Below, one piece after another: positions 21,029 to 34,387 of a stretch of 64,000 bases of DNA. The stretch spans positions 62,001-126,000 of the forward strand of contig JACATO010001542.1 of NCBI GenBank assembly GCA_018389105.1, given 5' to 3'. The notes beneath the pieces are model-generated. The model saw nothing but the letters and a program-made list of their open reading frames with translations, ran no database searches and was not told the DNA's origin. This DNA is from Nautilus pompilius (lineage: Eukaryota; Mollusca; Cephalopoda; Nautilida; Nautilidae). A program made the position numbers and the translations under genes. Positions within the stretch are counted from its first letter, which is position 1. Every line of letters starts with the position of its first letter.

Positions 21029-24000
21029 CGACTTACCATTTCACAGCTGTCAATTGGCAAGTTACTGACTCTGTGTGTAGGTCTGGACTGCTGGGCCTTG
21101 GGATGGCACTAGAAATAAACATAGATGGCTTGAGACTTCATATTCAATCAGCGGCTTACAAAAAAATCAGAATCACTGAAGATTCAGTAAACTATAGAGT
21201 GAACATCCAAAATAATTTTTGTCTTTGTTGGTTCTTAGAAAACCAGCTGTTGGCGAAAATCAACATTCCACTACCGAAACATGGGTAACCCTGACAGCCT
21301 ACTCGTTTTGTTGGATATTTATCTGCTTCATACACATATGGGTCCAATAAGAGACACCTTTGCTAACTGTAAGAGAACTAGTTCATCCTTCATATGCTGT
21401 TGTAGCATGTAACAATTAATGAAGTGCATTTGCAAGATGTTTAAATAACTCCCCCTTTTTTTAGATAAAAACCATTATTTCCTAATGCCAAATAAATATA
21501 ACAGTAATAAGCATATACGTAAAACTGGACTTGTACTGATAGTGCTTATTGCACAATAGTTTAATCAGAAATAGTTACTTTCATTAAAACCTGCCCACTC
21601 CATGAACTTATACATGGGATGATATGGCGTATTTTCTTATGCTTATCTAAAGAATGTTAAATCAAAATGAAAAAGTGTCCCTTGGAGACAGTTATTATTA
21701 AGATTCCTATGCAATCTCATCAACTTCTATTAAATCCTCAGTGGAATGAATCATGGCAGCAGTTGCAAATCTTGATTAACTCTGTGGAAACGAGATCATT
21801 CCTGCAGCCATCTACGGTAACCCATAAATGCAGGGAGGTAATTGGGATGGTTAAATATTTATACACAAAAATCATATAATCTCTATAAATTTTCAGCAGT
21901 ACATAATATTAGTTTGAATTCTTAATAGCAATGAAATGCCTTAAGTCTATCCCCACCAAACATTCAAACTCTACGGCGCCAATCTGACGAGATAAAATCT
22001 ACAACAGAAAAGTGCAAAGATTTTGGGTCTCGGAGAACAATGGCAGCTCAAATGTTTTTTTTCCCCCAACAAATGTCTTAACATTTGCTTCAAGAAATAA
22101 TTGTTTGGTAAAGCTTTCGACGGAATCAGACTGATGTGTTCTAAGCAAATTCTAGGAAATTCCTGATGCAAACAGTCATAAAAAAATCTATTGAACTTTT
22201 CTCGAAGATGGGGCTGGACAGCGCAGAGGTATATATATTTAAAATTCTGAACATGTATCACATTGGGGAGGTGAATGGTATCCTTACACACATAATCTGT
22301 GCTAAAAATGACAGCACAGATTTGCTGATTCTAGCTTTGAAATGACAGACAAACAAGCAAGCATCATCCTTTCGTTCAGAAACTGAAATTTAATTTCTTC
22401 CTTACGCATATTTTTTGCAAAAACTTCAAAACCAAAAGGAACTTTACCTGTTAATCACAACATCAGGGAAAGAAAGAATAGAGATGGATGATTGATTTTT
22501 TTTTTTTTTTGCCATAAACAGCTTCGACAATAATTCATTAAAAAAGAAAGAAAAAAAAAAACAATAATTTTGCTTCATAAAAACACACACGACAAAGTAA
22601 ATATGCCGCTGTCAGACGTGACCAGACATTTCCAAGCGTAATGAAGTAACCGGGGGAACTACGCAGGTGAAGAGCTCGACACAGGAGGAGGAGAGATCCG
22701 GTTAACAAACCTCGCAGCAGGGAGACCTAACCCCGACACGTACCAAAGATTATTAAAATTCCTCCCAATTCACAAATGTATTTACTTACTGCTGTTCTAA
22801 CCCCACCCAACCACGTTAGCAGAAGAGTGTAACGCCAGACTTTCAAGATAGAGTATCAGTGTGTGTGTGTAGTTTTGCAGCCATACGATATCTCTGGTGC
22901 CGTGTCCTAGGAAAGGTGTTGTCGATATGCTTCACCTCTGAGCAAGCTACAGTTCTTTTGCAGGAATCCTAAAAAACAATCCCCTCATTCTACCTAAGCC
23001 CTTTAAAATCACTGATAACTTTAATGCGCCCTTAAGTACATCTGAGTTACGGTTAGGGATGAAGAACTCAGGGATGAAACCTTTTCATCTTACATTCAGC
23101 CAAAATGCGCTTTCTTCAAACAACCTGTCGGTAAGGCAAACACACAAATAACAGGGCTTCGTTGTTGCTGGGCACACAGCAGCAGCAGCAGTGACCATGA
23201 CTGCAGTGTTGGTCTCGTGCTGTTGACTCCGAATTCATGGTAATTTCCCAACACTCTAGGTGCAGGTTAGGGGTGGGGTGGGGGTGTGGGTTAGGGGTCA
23301 TATACTGAAATTTGTCGGAAGAAAAAAAAAAATTAAGTCATGATGAAAGAACATAAAAAATCTGAGCGTAATACGAGAGGCAACAACAAGAAAAGTAAAA
23401 CAAAGACGATGCGCTGATAATAAAACAAAGAAAAAATGTCTGCATAATTCAACTTTGGCACACACAATTAAAAAAAAAAAAAAAAAATCAGATGCCTTCA
23501 TTCAAATTTAAGTACAAAGAAATCAAAATCGTTAATGATGGAAGGACTGATAAGGATGAATGTGGAACAAAATTATTTAACCCATTTCATACTGGTTCTG
23601 CTTTCTCAAATATAAATTTCTAGCTTAAAGACTGTCTGTCTCTGTATGTCTCAGATTAGTTCTCATGAGATCACATAACTACCAGATATTCCCAAAAATC
23701 CTTCATTTCAAGTTGGGTGATAAATAAGATGGGAACATCCAGGCAGAAATGGGTTAAAGATGAACTTCAATGCAGTAATAGATGAATACAAAAGTTAGTA
23801 AGTTGAAGTAGGCAAAGTGCAAGCCAAGCTCGAAGCTGTTAAATGGAACGAAATGGGAAACAAAAACTAAGAAGCCATAACGGAAGAGATAGAGGGAAGG
23901 CGGACACTTACCTACAGGTGCGAAAGGTGGACCTTAGCAAAAATATTAGAGAAAACGCTGGAAGCTGCTGAAATGAGAACAGGAAGGAGAATTAGCAGTA

Positions 24001-27000
24001 CAATGACGGACAGGTGTTAGTGACTGACAGACGAGATGTTTGGACAGGCCAGACAAGTGCTATTGGGGCAGGAATGACCTCAACAACAACATAAACTGTA
24101 CTACTTGCTTACCACAAGTCGAGAGAACAAAAAACAATGGGACCACGATGCTACTAATGCACTCACTGGCTGGACTCTCCATCTTAGCATAAAGGAAGAA
24201 ATATATATTATCAAAAACAGAAACCAATCTTCATTCATGCTGCTGCTTATTATACAGATATCCTACTATCAGTTACGTAATACCTTGCATACAGCAGTCT
24301 CAAACTCTACCGCACGTGTCTATAGCTACGCCTCGTGATAAACTGCCTCTTACACAAAGTACAACCGACCAAGACTATTTGTTTATCTGTTTATTCACAG
24401 CGACAACACAATGACAGTGTGCCTCCAGAAACACAGTTTCAGGCAAAGAATTCCAAAGTTTTTGCCGCTCTTTCTGTAAAAACAAAATTTTGCAACACTT
24501 GGCTTCGAGGCCTTTTCAACTTTGGGTTAAGCCAAAAACAGGTGCGATCTCCGCCTCCTCCCATCCAGCATCACCACCAAAAACAGATTGAAATCCGTGT
24601 CTGTGGAAAAATTAAAATTAAATAAATAAAAGAAAAAAAATTGCCAGAATCAGCCAGGATTCTTGTGTCCAATAGATCACATCTCCAACCCCCTACCCTT
24701 TTCACTATTCTCAGGTGTGGCATACACGGGGTTTTCCACACCACTGCCCCCCCCCACACACACACAGGTTGTGCGTGCCTCCAACAGAGTTCAGCACCAA
24801 CCAGCTTTGAAAGCCGCAAGTGCGTGCTCGCGGGATGATTCTTGAGCACAAACTTACTGTCGATGTGCACGAGACCCCTCACCATATCCAGCTTTCATGA
24901 GCCCTGCACAGCAGAAACACCTGAAGATGCTGATCTGTCCCGGTATCTTTTTAACGCCAAGTTTGCGCACATCATTGTCCGCATGAGATCTCAATAGGCA
25001 TTTGCAACAAAAAAACACTTAAAACCCGATCTGCTCATAAACGCAGCCCTCTAACAAAGCAGTGAGGGAGGGGTTTTCAGCTACCAGATATCTCAGGGTC
25101 ATGATGATGAGGCATACACATCTTAGAATGCTGCGATGCTACAAAATAGAATCTCAACCCTCCTCTAGTAATGTAGCTTTCCAGCAGAAAACCATCTTAA
25201 TAGGTGGAGAATTTAATTACCTAACTTTTACTTAGTTTCTTTATAAACTGAGAACTATTAAGGAGGTTTCTGGTTTAGTTTGGCTACTGCCTGCTAGATG
25301 TCGTCTTGATAATCTTCCTGGAAGCTACAGGTACTATTGTTAGTTATAACCACAATATCCTTTTGGTGAATTTAAATTCGCAGATCTGTTTCACCAACCA
25401 GACAGAGCAAGTGCCAGCAGTCACTACCATTATAATATATTAGGAATAATAATAATAATAAAAAAACTCTATCATAGTAGTTTAGTCAAAGCTAACTTTC
25501 GTCACAGTGCTCAAGGAATTATAGAAAAAAAAGAGAGTTATCTCCCATCGTTCTTAAGGCATATAAAAGAGAATTAACAATATCAAGTTATTGCTTTATG
25601 CCCTATTTTTGTTGTTGACTTTTTTGGGTACCTCCTGTACAGAAGGGGGCTTCAGATAGCACCTTGTGGAGAAATGACCTGGTCTGGCCACCTCCCCACA
25701 TTCTGCATCAGTCCTTTTGGCATGGTTTTCCTCCAGGATATACACCAGAGGAGACTACATGGACGTTCTCAAAATGAACATCACTTGGTTTTAAGCTGCT
25801 CAAGTGTGTACTCTAGTGCCCTGTCTGGTTAACACCCTCCTAACCGGTGTGGAGTGGGCAGACAACTATAGTTGAATAGGGCTGCTGAGGGACTATAAGA
25901 CACTGGTAAATCTGATCATTAATCGTGGAATCCATCATGTTTGTTATAAACAAACTCTTGTCATTCTCAAGAATGATAAGCATAGGAAATACACAGAGAG
26001 ATTCCTGCAGAATTAAGGGGCTCATGAAAAAGTACTAAGGATGTCCACAATTTCAAGAAATCCAAAGCATGTAAAATACAGATGCAGCATAAATTAATCA
26101 ATTAAAACACAAGTCTTTCTTTGTTGAAGCAAAAGTGTTTTCTTTTCTCATTAAAATTAATCAAGTTCTTACAAAACCAGTGTTTTTTTTTAAAAAAAAA
26201 AAACGAGCACAGGTCTCTAAAAAGAGGTGGAGAGGGGTCATAAATATTCTTTACAGGGAGGACTTGATGACAACTCTACAACCAATTTTACCGAAATAAC
26301 ATCACATTATTTTCAAACAAATCAGCCACTGTTGCTATCAGACCAGAGGCTGGCTGGCTGGCTGGCTACAGCTCACCAGCTTTTGTCCTTCTATAACACA
26401 CACGCCCCACTACCGTTGTTGTTGTTGTTGTTGCCTTTTACCACAAAACATCTGGGTTGCCGAGGATTTGGATCATATTTATGGTGCGGCTGTGTAAGTG
26501 TTCCATCACTCCTAATTATCCCTGTCACATTGAGTCGGGAGACCAGAATTCCAATAAAATAAGCTTGAAGCGCACAAGCACATACGCACACTAAGCCAAT
26601 CCTTCAGTCGGGTTTTTGGGAATTTCACATTTCAAAAAAACACTCAAAAGCTGAGCAAGTCCCGCCACATCAGGCGGCCTTTGCTATACAAACTAAACCC
26701 TTGCAAAGCAGCTTATTTAACCAAACTACCAGGCACCTTGGAACACCAAAAAAGCATGGACAGACTCTCAACGCTACAAAAAGATGTCTGCAATCCATCT
26801 GTCTTTGTAAACACTCCAAGAAAGGAATAGCGGGCGGCCCCCCTCCACCAATGTCAGAGAGCAGAATATTTCTGCATGTATTCCGTGAGGGTTGTCTCAG
26901 CTTCCCTGCCAGGACAGGTCTGATATCTTCCCCAGACCAGGAACCCTGCTTTTGCCTAAAGTTTTTTTTGTTGCCCCACCCTTTAAAAAAAAAAAAACTC

Positions 27001-27071
27001 TGAAGGTTCAGATTAGATATAACAATAAATGAATGATGAATAAATTAAACAAAATTTTGAAAACTACATTA
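21029..27071. other. intergenic, no gene seen
   Basis: Open frames of up to about 106 codons (for example 21971-22291 minus and 24571-24885 minus) show no domain, no consistent codon bias and no splice context. Simple repeats include poly-A/T runs, a (GGCT)n patch near 26350-26366 and a (GTT)n run near 26415-26434. A patch near 22600-22740 is richer in CG dinucleotides than its surroundings, without other promoter signs. Confidence 0.5.
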
Positions 27072-27200
27072 TAGTAAAACCTTGATTGACTGATAGGGGT
27101 AGGGGTGTCCATTTACCCAAGGACTCCGTTAAATCAAGGCTGTTTACATACACATGCATAAAGGTGTCCAGACAGCATCTGTTAAATCAAGGCTTTACTG
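27072..27200. repeat. MITE with pogo/Tigger-like ends, 129 bp
   Basis: The left end TAGTAAAACCTTGATT (27072 on) matches the reverse complement of the right end AATCAAGGCTTTACTG (to 27200), with two mismatches. TA flanks both sides (27070-27071 and 27201-27202). The motif (C/T)AGTAAA(A/G)CCTTGATT resembles known pogo/Tigger-type termini. There is no coding capacity, so it is a non-autonomous miniature element. An internal partial repeat of the end (TTAAATCAAGGCTG, near 27130) is also present. Confidence 0.7.
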
Positions 27201-30200
27201 TAAAAGAATTCATTTATTTTTGGAGTTTTACTTAAGTACTTTGTTCATCTCTAATGGCAGTAAGCTAGAAGTACAGATACTGAATTTAAACTGTTCTAGT
27301 AAGGCGTCCCTCTAACGTGACCTCACCCACACCATCGTCCTTAGGCAACCTCTTCAGCGCTGGCTGCTGTTCCCCCTCTCTGACACATCAGTTATTAAAG
27401 CAGTCACATTTCCAGCACAAACTTCCTGACAAAAACTGAAGTTGTGATGGTCAAAACCATCAAAATTCTATGCACGAGGAATCAGTTTCACGTGCTGCAT
27501 GAAGTCAAACCAGACTAGAACTATGATATAGAAAACAACCAAGAACGTTAAGAGATCTCTGCCCCGTAGATTTTTGGACGTTACTCTTGAGGTTGAAAGG
27601 GTTAAATCTGCTAAGACGTAGTTAGCCCTTTTTGCTGTGTTAAATACTGTTATTCTTTTACTTTTTTTTTTTTTTTTGCTTGTTTGCAATTTTAAAGAAA
27701 GAATTAATGTTCACACACAGAAAAACAACTAAATTTATATTTTAAAATATTTTCTTTAAACTAATTTTGATTTAACAAAGTGATAATAAAAGCAAGCAAG
27801 CATACCCTATTACAGTACAAATTAGTTTTGCTGTTTTTTTTAGGGCGCCGTTCACAAGACTATCAAAATATTTATCACACTTACTGGGCAAACTTACAAA
27901 CTATCCCAGGATACAGATGTGCAAAAAAAACAAAAAAAAAAAACAACAACAACAACAAAAAAGCAAACAAAATTGTGCTATTTCAAAATCTAAGCCCTGC
28001 CCCAGTTAGTATTGATGGTGAACTGTCTGTGCATTTAGTTAACACTTATAATGCAAAACACATGGGTTGGAGTGATGTTCAAATTTGTCATTGTTACAAA
28101 GGCTTATATTAACAAGGAACGGCACAGCCCTATAACTCAATCTGTGCCAAATAATACAGATCTGAAGGATGCACCCATCATATAGAGGGTTAATAGAAAA
28201 CTCAACTCTGTTCCTGCATGTCTACCAATGTAGCCAAATCTTGCCAGCTATGCAAAGTTCAATAACATTAAAAACAAACATTAGCTCCTACATAAACTAT
28301 GGGAAATTTAGTAGCATGTAACAACGTAGTCAGAAACCACAATTTGTTCCTGACATGTCAGGGCCATCTTGCAGCTGCCTATCATGCATGGGCTTCCTCC
28401 TAACCAGAAGAGTTCCAGTAAGAATCTTCTTGACAGCCTAACAAGTGCCAATGGCCAGCTTATCCGATTGCAAACTCTGAAGAATTCACAATGCCAAGTA
28501 CAGTATCTATGACAATAAAAATTTACCAAAACCCAAGAGATATAACTCAAACTTGGAAACGGAGCCAAATACTGATGTAAAATCTGATGGCCTGCTCATA
28601 ATCAAATAATTTATTTAAATTTCTAAAATATTTATTTTTGTGGCAGCATAAGGGGCAGAGACGAGTGTGCCGCCTCAGATCCAGTTTTGAGGAAATGAAA
28701 ACATGATCAGAACAATTCCATTTAAAACATCCAAGTATTAAATTATGACTGGTGACTGATACCTAATAGCAACAACAAAAAAATCTAACTCATTCCAAAC
28801 TGGGCACAGCTGATCACATGTCATCTGTTCAACCACTAAAGAGGCTGTACAGAAACAGACGGAAATCTCTACAGCACAAAGCACAGAAAGCAAATTATGC
28901 CAGGTTTAGTTTGAAAGGTGAGCTTTTGCACTGTTTTCTGAAGACATTAGTAAGGAAGCACCGTGGTGACCAAAATTATTGCATTTCTTAGTTTTTTTTT
29001 TTTAAAAAAAAAGCAAGCTTGAAGTCAGGGTTTGTCTTTTATGTAATGCCTGTAGACTGTTATCTTGGCAGATGTAATTTCATAAGAAATGGCATAAGTC
29101 CTTAAACTGAATAGTAAAATATCACATAATCGATCTTGGCCTCTGTAACATCCCATAGGGAACTTCGCCCAGGAATCCTCTACACGACAGCACCTTAAAC
29201 CAGTCAGAAATTTCTCCAGGCTCATGCGAAGCAGGGTAGTCCAGGTAGCAGCATCCGTGCCAGGTTCCTCAGCTATCTTCAAAGTCAGAGGCAACCTCCC
29301 AAAAATACTGAGCGCTCAGGGTTACAATGTCAAATTTAATTTTAGCATAGAGTCAAATTAGCATCATTTCGACTTCAGAAAACTTCTGCATTTAAGCAAT
29401 TTTAATATAGTTATTTATTATCCTGCCTACATATATACAAGCAGTAAACTTCAATAAATGCACAATTTGACCACCATTGTACTATAGGTGGTTTTGATTC
29501 TCTGAACTTATTAGTGATATACTAAGCTAGCCAGCCAGCCTCTACAACATCTATCCTAAATTAACCCTAACAAATTTAACGATCTCAAAATATATTACTG
29601 TATGCAGGTTTATTAGCACTATTGCATGCAATAGTGAGCCATTTTACCTTGAATATTTACAAACATGAAAAACACTGGATTTTCTTTTGCCTTGTGAAAG
29701 TGTTAAAGTCATTATTTCATGTATTCAGAGTTTACTACTATCTGTCATATAACTTGGAGGTTCAAAACACCTTAATTGATATAATTTCAAACAAACTTTT
29801 AATTGTAGTGATTCTATTCTTCACATTTAAGTTACATATAAATTAAAAGTTTTCACAGCAAGGCAAATATTTAAAGTAACCAATTAGATTCCTTATACAG
29901 ACTAGTTTACTTATCCAAGCTGCTGTGACACTTCTTCCAGAGGCAGGCCTCTCCCAGGGACAGATAAAGAATTATCTGCTCTTGGCTAATGCTAGCAAAC
30001 TTAACATCTGGTTTCAAAATATTGCAGCTGCCAAGTTTTTTTTTTTTTTTTTTGGACAAATGATTATTATGAATGATACCAAAAGTAACCTCAACTGTGC
30101 AAACCAGTAGATTGTATGCCTTTGATCGGTTATAGCCCTGGTTTTTCCTCCATATTATGAATTTAAACATTTTCTTTAGTTTGACATTATACTGTTCTTT

Positions 30201-33200
30201 TTTGATGAATTTTGCATTTTGTTTCTTACATTAGAATTTTCATGAAACTCCTCTGGAAAACATGAAGTAAGTATGCCTCCATCGGAAACTGGACAGCCAA
30301 TTCAATATGATGGGTGAGGCAAACAATGCGACAAGGACAATGGCTATTTCCTAGTTTAAATCAACCCACCTACCACTCACCCACCCACTTTGACAATGGG
30401 TTAGTTACCATTAAGCTCAACTGAAGTCGCAACCCAAGATAACAGAATGTGCGAGCAACGCTCACAGAAATGGTGATGAACACCAAGCCACATCCTGTGA
30501 TGGTGGTGCAGATTTTGAGTTATTTTATGACAAAAAGTAATAAACATCGACTCATACATAATAATCAGCCTCATCACTTTCATAAATCATCAAAGAAAAA
30601 TTCAATGCTCTTATTCACATTTGCAAACAAGTGGCAAATTGTCTGCTTTTGTAAGCATCATTAACAGTAACATATATATACTTTTCTATAACAAGGTCTA
30701 CAAAGCTAAATAATTTTAAAAGGCTGTATCAGTCTACTGAATGATCATTCCTGCCGTATTTCACTAAGAAAAAAATCACTTATACATGATTTTCTTTTTT
30801 ACTCACACAATATACATTTATGGTGACTATTTTTGTATATGCCTCTCACGTTAAGTCAGGAAGGAGAAAAAACCAAAGTCTATGCCAATCTCTAAACTGC
30901 ATCACATAATTTGATAACTCCTCTGGCAGTCTACAAATCTTAATCAGAAACAATCGACATTTCCCTCAGGACACAGAAGGGTTAAAATGATCTCAAGAAA
31001 TTTAGGTGTACTATTGTTGGCATGTATCGATGTTTTGTCTACAAGAAAGACAACCCCAAAGGGTGCAGTGCCAATCCCGCATCATCTGGCTACCACTCTG
31101 AAGTTTGGCAGAGAGATCCTTATTGCTGCTCTTCATTTTTAGAAGTGGAAAGAAACTGAGGTACCAGAAGGAAATCCACTTGGCTGGTTAGGGAGAAAGA
31201 AGAAACCATGTCAGGGAGATACATCAGACAGAATCCCAATTGGGAATGGTTGAAACTGTCTAACCAGTGGAATTTAAAAACAACAAACAAACAAACATTT
31301 TTTTTTTAAATTAAAAAAATTTTAAAACTAAAATTAAAGATCCCAATAAAAATCAGTTAAATATAGTTCATCCCAGGTACACTGAAAATAATATATAAGA
31401 TTGGGGTTCTAATCACTGATATCAAAGTATGTTTTGCTTGATTAACTCTTTACTGCCACTTGGTGAGTACATTCAGGTATCTTAGCAGCAATAGGATTAA
31501 ATAAGATCAGCGAATGTTTTAAACTTGGCAAGTAATTTCACACACAACAAGTAGCAACTTTCTTTCACCAAGATAAAAGGCATATTAAAAGTAAAAACTA
31601 AAATTCTGAACAAGGTCCCTCCTTACTGGGGGAGTCCGACTAGCCACTCATTATTTAGTCTTCCTCAGACCGCAGAGGAACGTACACTGGCCTCAGGTCC
31701 TAATGGGTAATTATGGATCGATGATGATGATTAACAATGTTTGCTAGATTACTTGTTTATGTAACGACAGAATTCTACTTAGTGGAACTCGTTTAACCTT
31801 CCCAGAACCACTCATTTTGCATACGTTTGTCTGGTTCTTCACTGACACTCTTCAAGATACATTTTTGGTTTTGTTGTTTACAAACTCCAGAGAGGGTGAA
31901 AGACAAACGGATCCTGCAGACTAAGTAATTTAGAAAATTATTTAACCGAACTACATGAAAGATCTGAAGCACAAAAATCCAAATCACCCAGACACAGTCA
32001 ACCCTAAAATAAAGATAATTTTTCACACTACTATATTTCCTTTTCATTACATGCAGTGTGCATAATTACAAATTTAGAAAATAAAAAATTAAACACAAAG
32101 CTAACATTAACAAATTCTACACTACTGTTTTAGCAAAAAGTTTTTTTTTTATTTAAAAAAAATCCTGGCTAGCTGACAACTAAGGCAACAAGAGTTGTAT
32201 TCCTTCTTTCACTATCTGTTCATCTAAATATACTGTTCAAAATGGCACATAGCTATCTATGGTAATAATTTTTCTTAGTATCAAAGTTTATTTATTTATT
32301 TATTTTAAATAATAGTGAAAAAAACTACAATTTTTGCATATTTGATATTATTTAATATTAATTTTTGAGAAAAAATATTATTACTACTACTGCACACCAT
32401 GTACTCAAAGAATACATTAAAACATGCAAATCTGACCAGATCCGAAGTACTGGAGTGTTTCATTAATATTCCTACACCATACATTTTTAGGTAGGTCTGT
32501 TCCAAAACAATTATGGGCAACTTATTAGAACGTCTTCTGAATTAAGATGAAAAAGAAAATAAGACCAATATCCCACTGTCAATAGGTTTGCCAACACTTA
32601 AAGATATGGTTTCATGTCAGGAAATTATAGATATCTAAACAAATTTCCCCATCATTAACCGTTTAACTTGTACTCTAGTACATGAACAAAATGTGCTCTT
32701 TAGTACAATGTTTAAGACATTTCTTCCAGGATAGGTCTTCCATTCCTGGAGACTTCCACATTTACTCAGCTCCATAGTCTTTGGTAGCAGATCTCTATTT
32801 CAATCTCAGCCAACTGCACCAGTGGTGGTGGCCCATTCATGACGATCTGGCACGAAAGGCTGCTTGTTCTTGATGAATACCGAATGAATGAACACCTATC
32901 ACCAGCTGGGAATATCCACAGTGAACAAAAACTGGATAAAACCAACTTGTACTCGGATGTGCAATACATGCAGGCTGCTTAGGCTGGTGTTTCAATGCTC
33001 ACAGAGTTTAGTTTGGACAGGATTTAGACGACTGGAAAAACTGCCATCAACTTTACTGATCTAACAAATAGCCCCATGGACCGACTCCAAAAACAGTAAA
33101 CTTTCAGAACTTTACAACTCACACAGACGCATTATCTGTGAAAGAAAATGAAATTTTCCCATTCCTCTCAACATTCTTGAATTAATAGAGAATATTTCTC

Positions 33201-34159
33201 TGCAGGCATTCACAGATACCCTGTCCAAAGGATAGGACGACTGACCCGTCTACACATCTCTTTGTAGGTCCGGCTATCTTAAACCAAACAAGCGGCATTA
33301 CATCATTAACCTACTCAACAAAACAAGACTCGTGTCCTGCTTGCAGAGAAATACAGTATCTATGCAAAGTTAACCAAAACGTGGATTATTGAGAAGAAAT
33401 GGAAACAGGAGGAAATGTAAACATACCAGCCGGCTTTTCTGTAAGCAGACATCTCGAGTTTAAAATAAAAACCAAGAGAGAAATTACTTTTTCAAAAATT
33501 ATTCACCAAGAAATGTGCTCCCGTTATAGGTTAACTTTCAATTAAAATATTAAACATGGAAAAAAAAAAGAAGGGGGGGATACCTTTCAATAAAATTAAT
33601 CTACTTGAAAACAGCTTACATAAAATCCCTTACCTATTATCTAAAATAGAGCGGAAACAAGGCAGGAGTCTAGCTACCAAGAGAGATCATTCAACAACTC
33701 AAAATGTCCAACCTGACCGAACCAGTCCTCTGAAGACTGAAAGCCATAATATTAGCGGGTGAAGCTCTATATTAGAAAGGTTAAGTAAAAATGAAAAACA
33801 ACAAATGAAAGACTTTTAGACAGCAGGCATTATGATGATGTTTAGTTAAAAGATACATGAAAAGCCAATCCTTTGCTTTCACCAGAGACTGCGTGGGTGA
33901 ACCGAGAATTGTGTTTATTTCATCAGCCGTGTGAAACATCTTTAATTCCAAATGTTTCTTATTATGAGCGTGATACAGCAATGGGGGACTGAACCATGCA
34001 TTCGTGGACATGCAGTAACAAACACAGAAACATGCAGATGAAGACAACATACAAACTTTATTCTCACTATCACAGTCTTGAAATACAGTTACACGCACAA
34101 CACACATCCATGCCTGTCAGTGAGTAGTAAGTTGGTCAGTTGGCTTGTGTTTAGCTCAT
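27201..34159. other. intergenic, no gene seen
   Basis: There is no recognisable exon or transposon with ends. A minus-strand open frame at 29025-29294 is 89 codons long with fairly balanced composition but no recognised domain. Poly-A/T tracts and T(n)A(n) palindromes recur (28990, 31300, 32145), and AAAC/AAC-rich tails lie near 27930-27965 and 31280-31298. Confidence 0.5.
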
Positions 34160-34322
34160 GAAAAGTAAAAGTGGACATTTTATTCCAACAGTTTCAACTA
34201 ATGTACACAATAGGGCAGTACATTTTTTTCTTCTTTTCTTTCTTTTTTTTTAATACAGATTAGAATAATTTATTATCTATCACAAAACATTATGGATTGA
34301 TTTTCTCTGGACATGTGATCGA
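34160..34322 (-). other. ATXN2: probable ataxin-2 3' UTR
   Basis: The stretch just after the inferred stop codon, read on the minus strand, has AATAAA hexamers at 34269-34274 (about 50 bases after the stop) and 34179-34184. The left limit is an estimate of the cleavage position after the second signal. A short 3' UTR would contrast with the possible long UTR of DGCR8. Confidence 0.4.
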
Positions 34323-34387
34323 TCACTTCTTTGTTCTGTTCTGGCTGTTGTAACTGCCGGCTCTTGGGACTTGGTTGAGCACATAGC
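34323..34387 (-). CDS. ATXN2: ATXN2 inferred terminal exon
   Basis: The acceptor AATTTTTCCAG lies on the minus strand at 34388-34398. Two bases complete a Gly codon split from the previous exon, then 20 codons begin [15 protein letters not shown] and end TKK before the TGA at 34323-34325. Support comes from correct phase, a good acceptor and nearby poly(A) signals. I cannot match this short tail to a remembered orthologue, and it lies 10.5 kb from the previous exon. Alternatively, reading on past the 44872 donor gives a 16-residue ending. Confidence 0.55.

Noticed and set aside
22600-22740. Promoter/CpG island for an unseen gene
   Set aside because: It is slightly richer in CG than its surroundings, but no exon, TATA or start signal could be tied to it on either strand.
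24571-24885. 104-codon minus-strand frame
   Set aside because: Composition follows local CA-rich and A-rich repeats; no domain, start context or splice sites.
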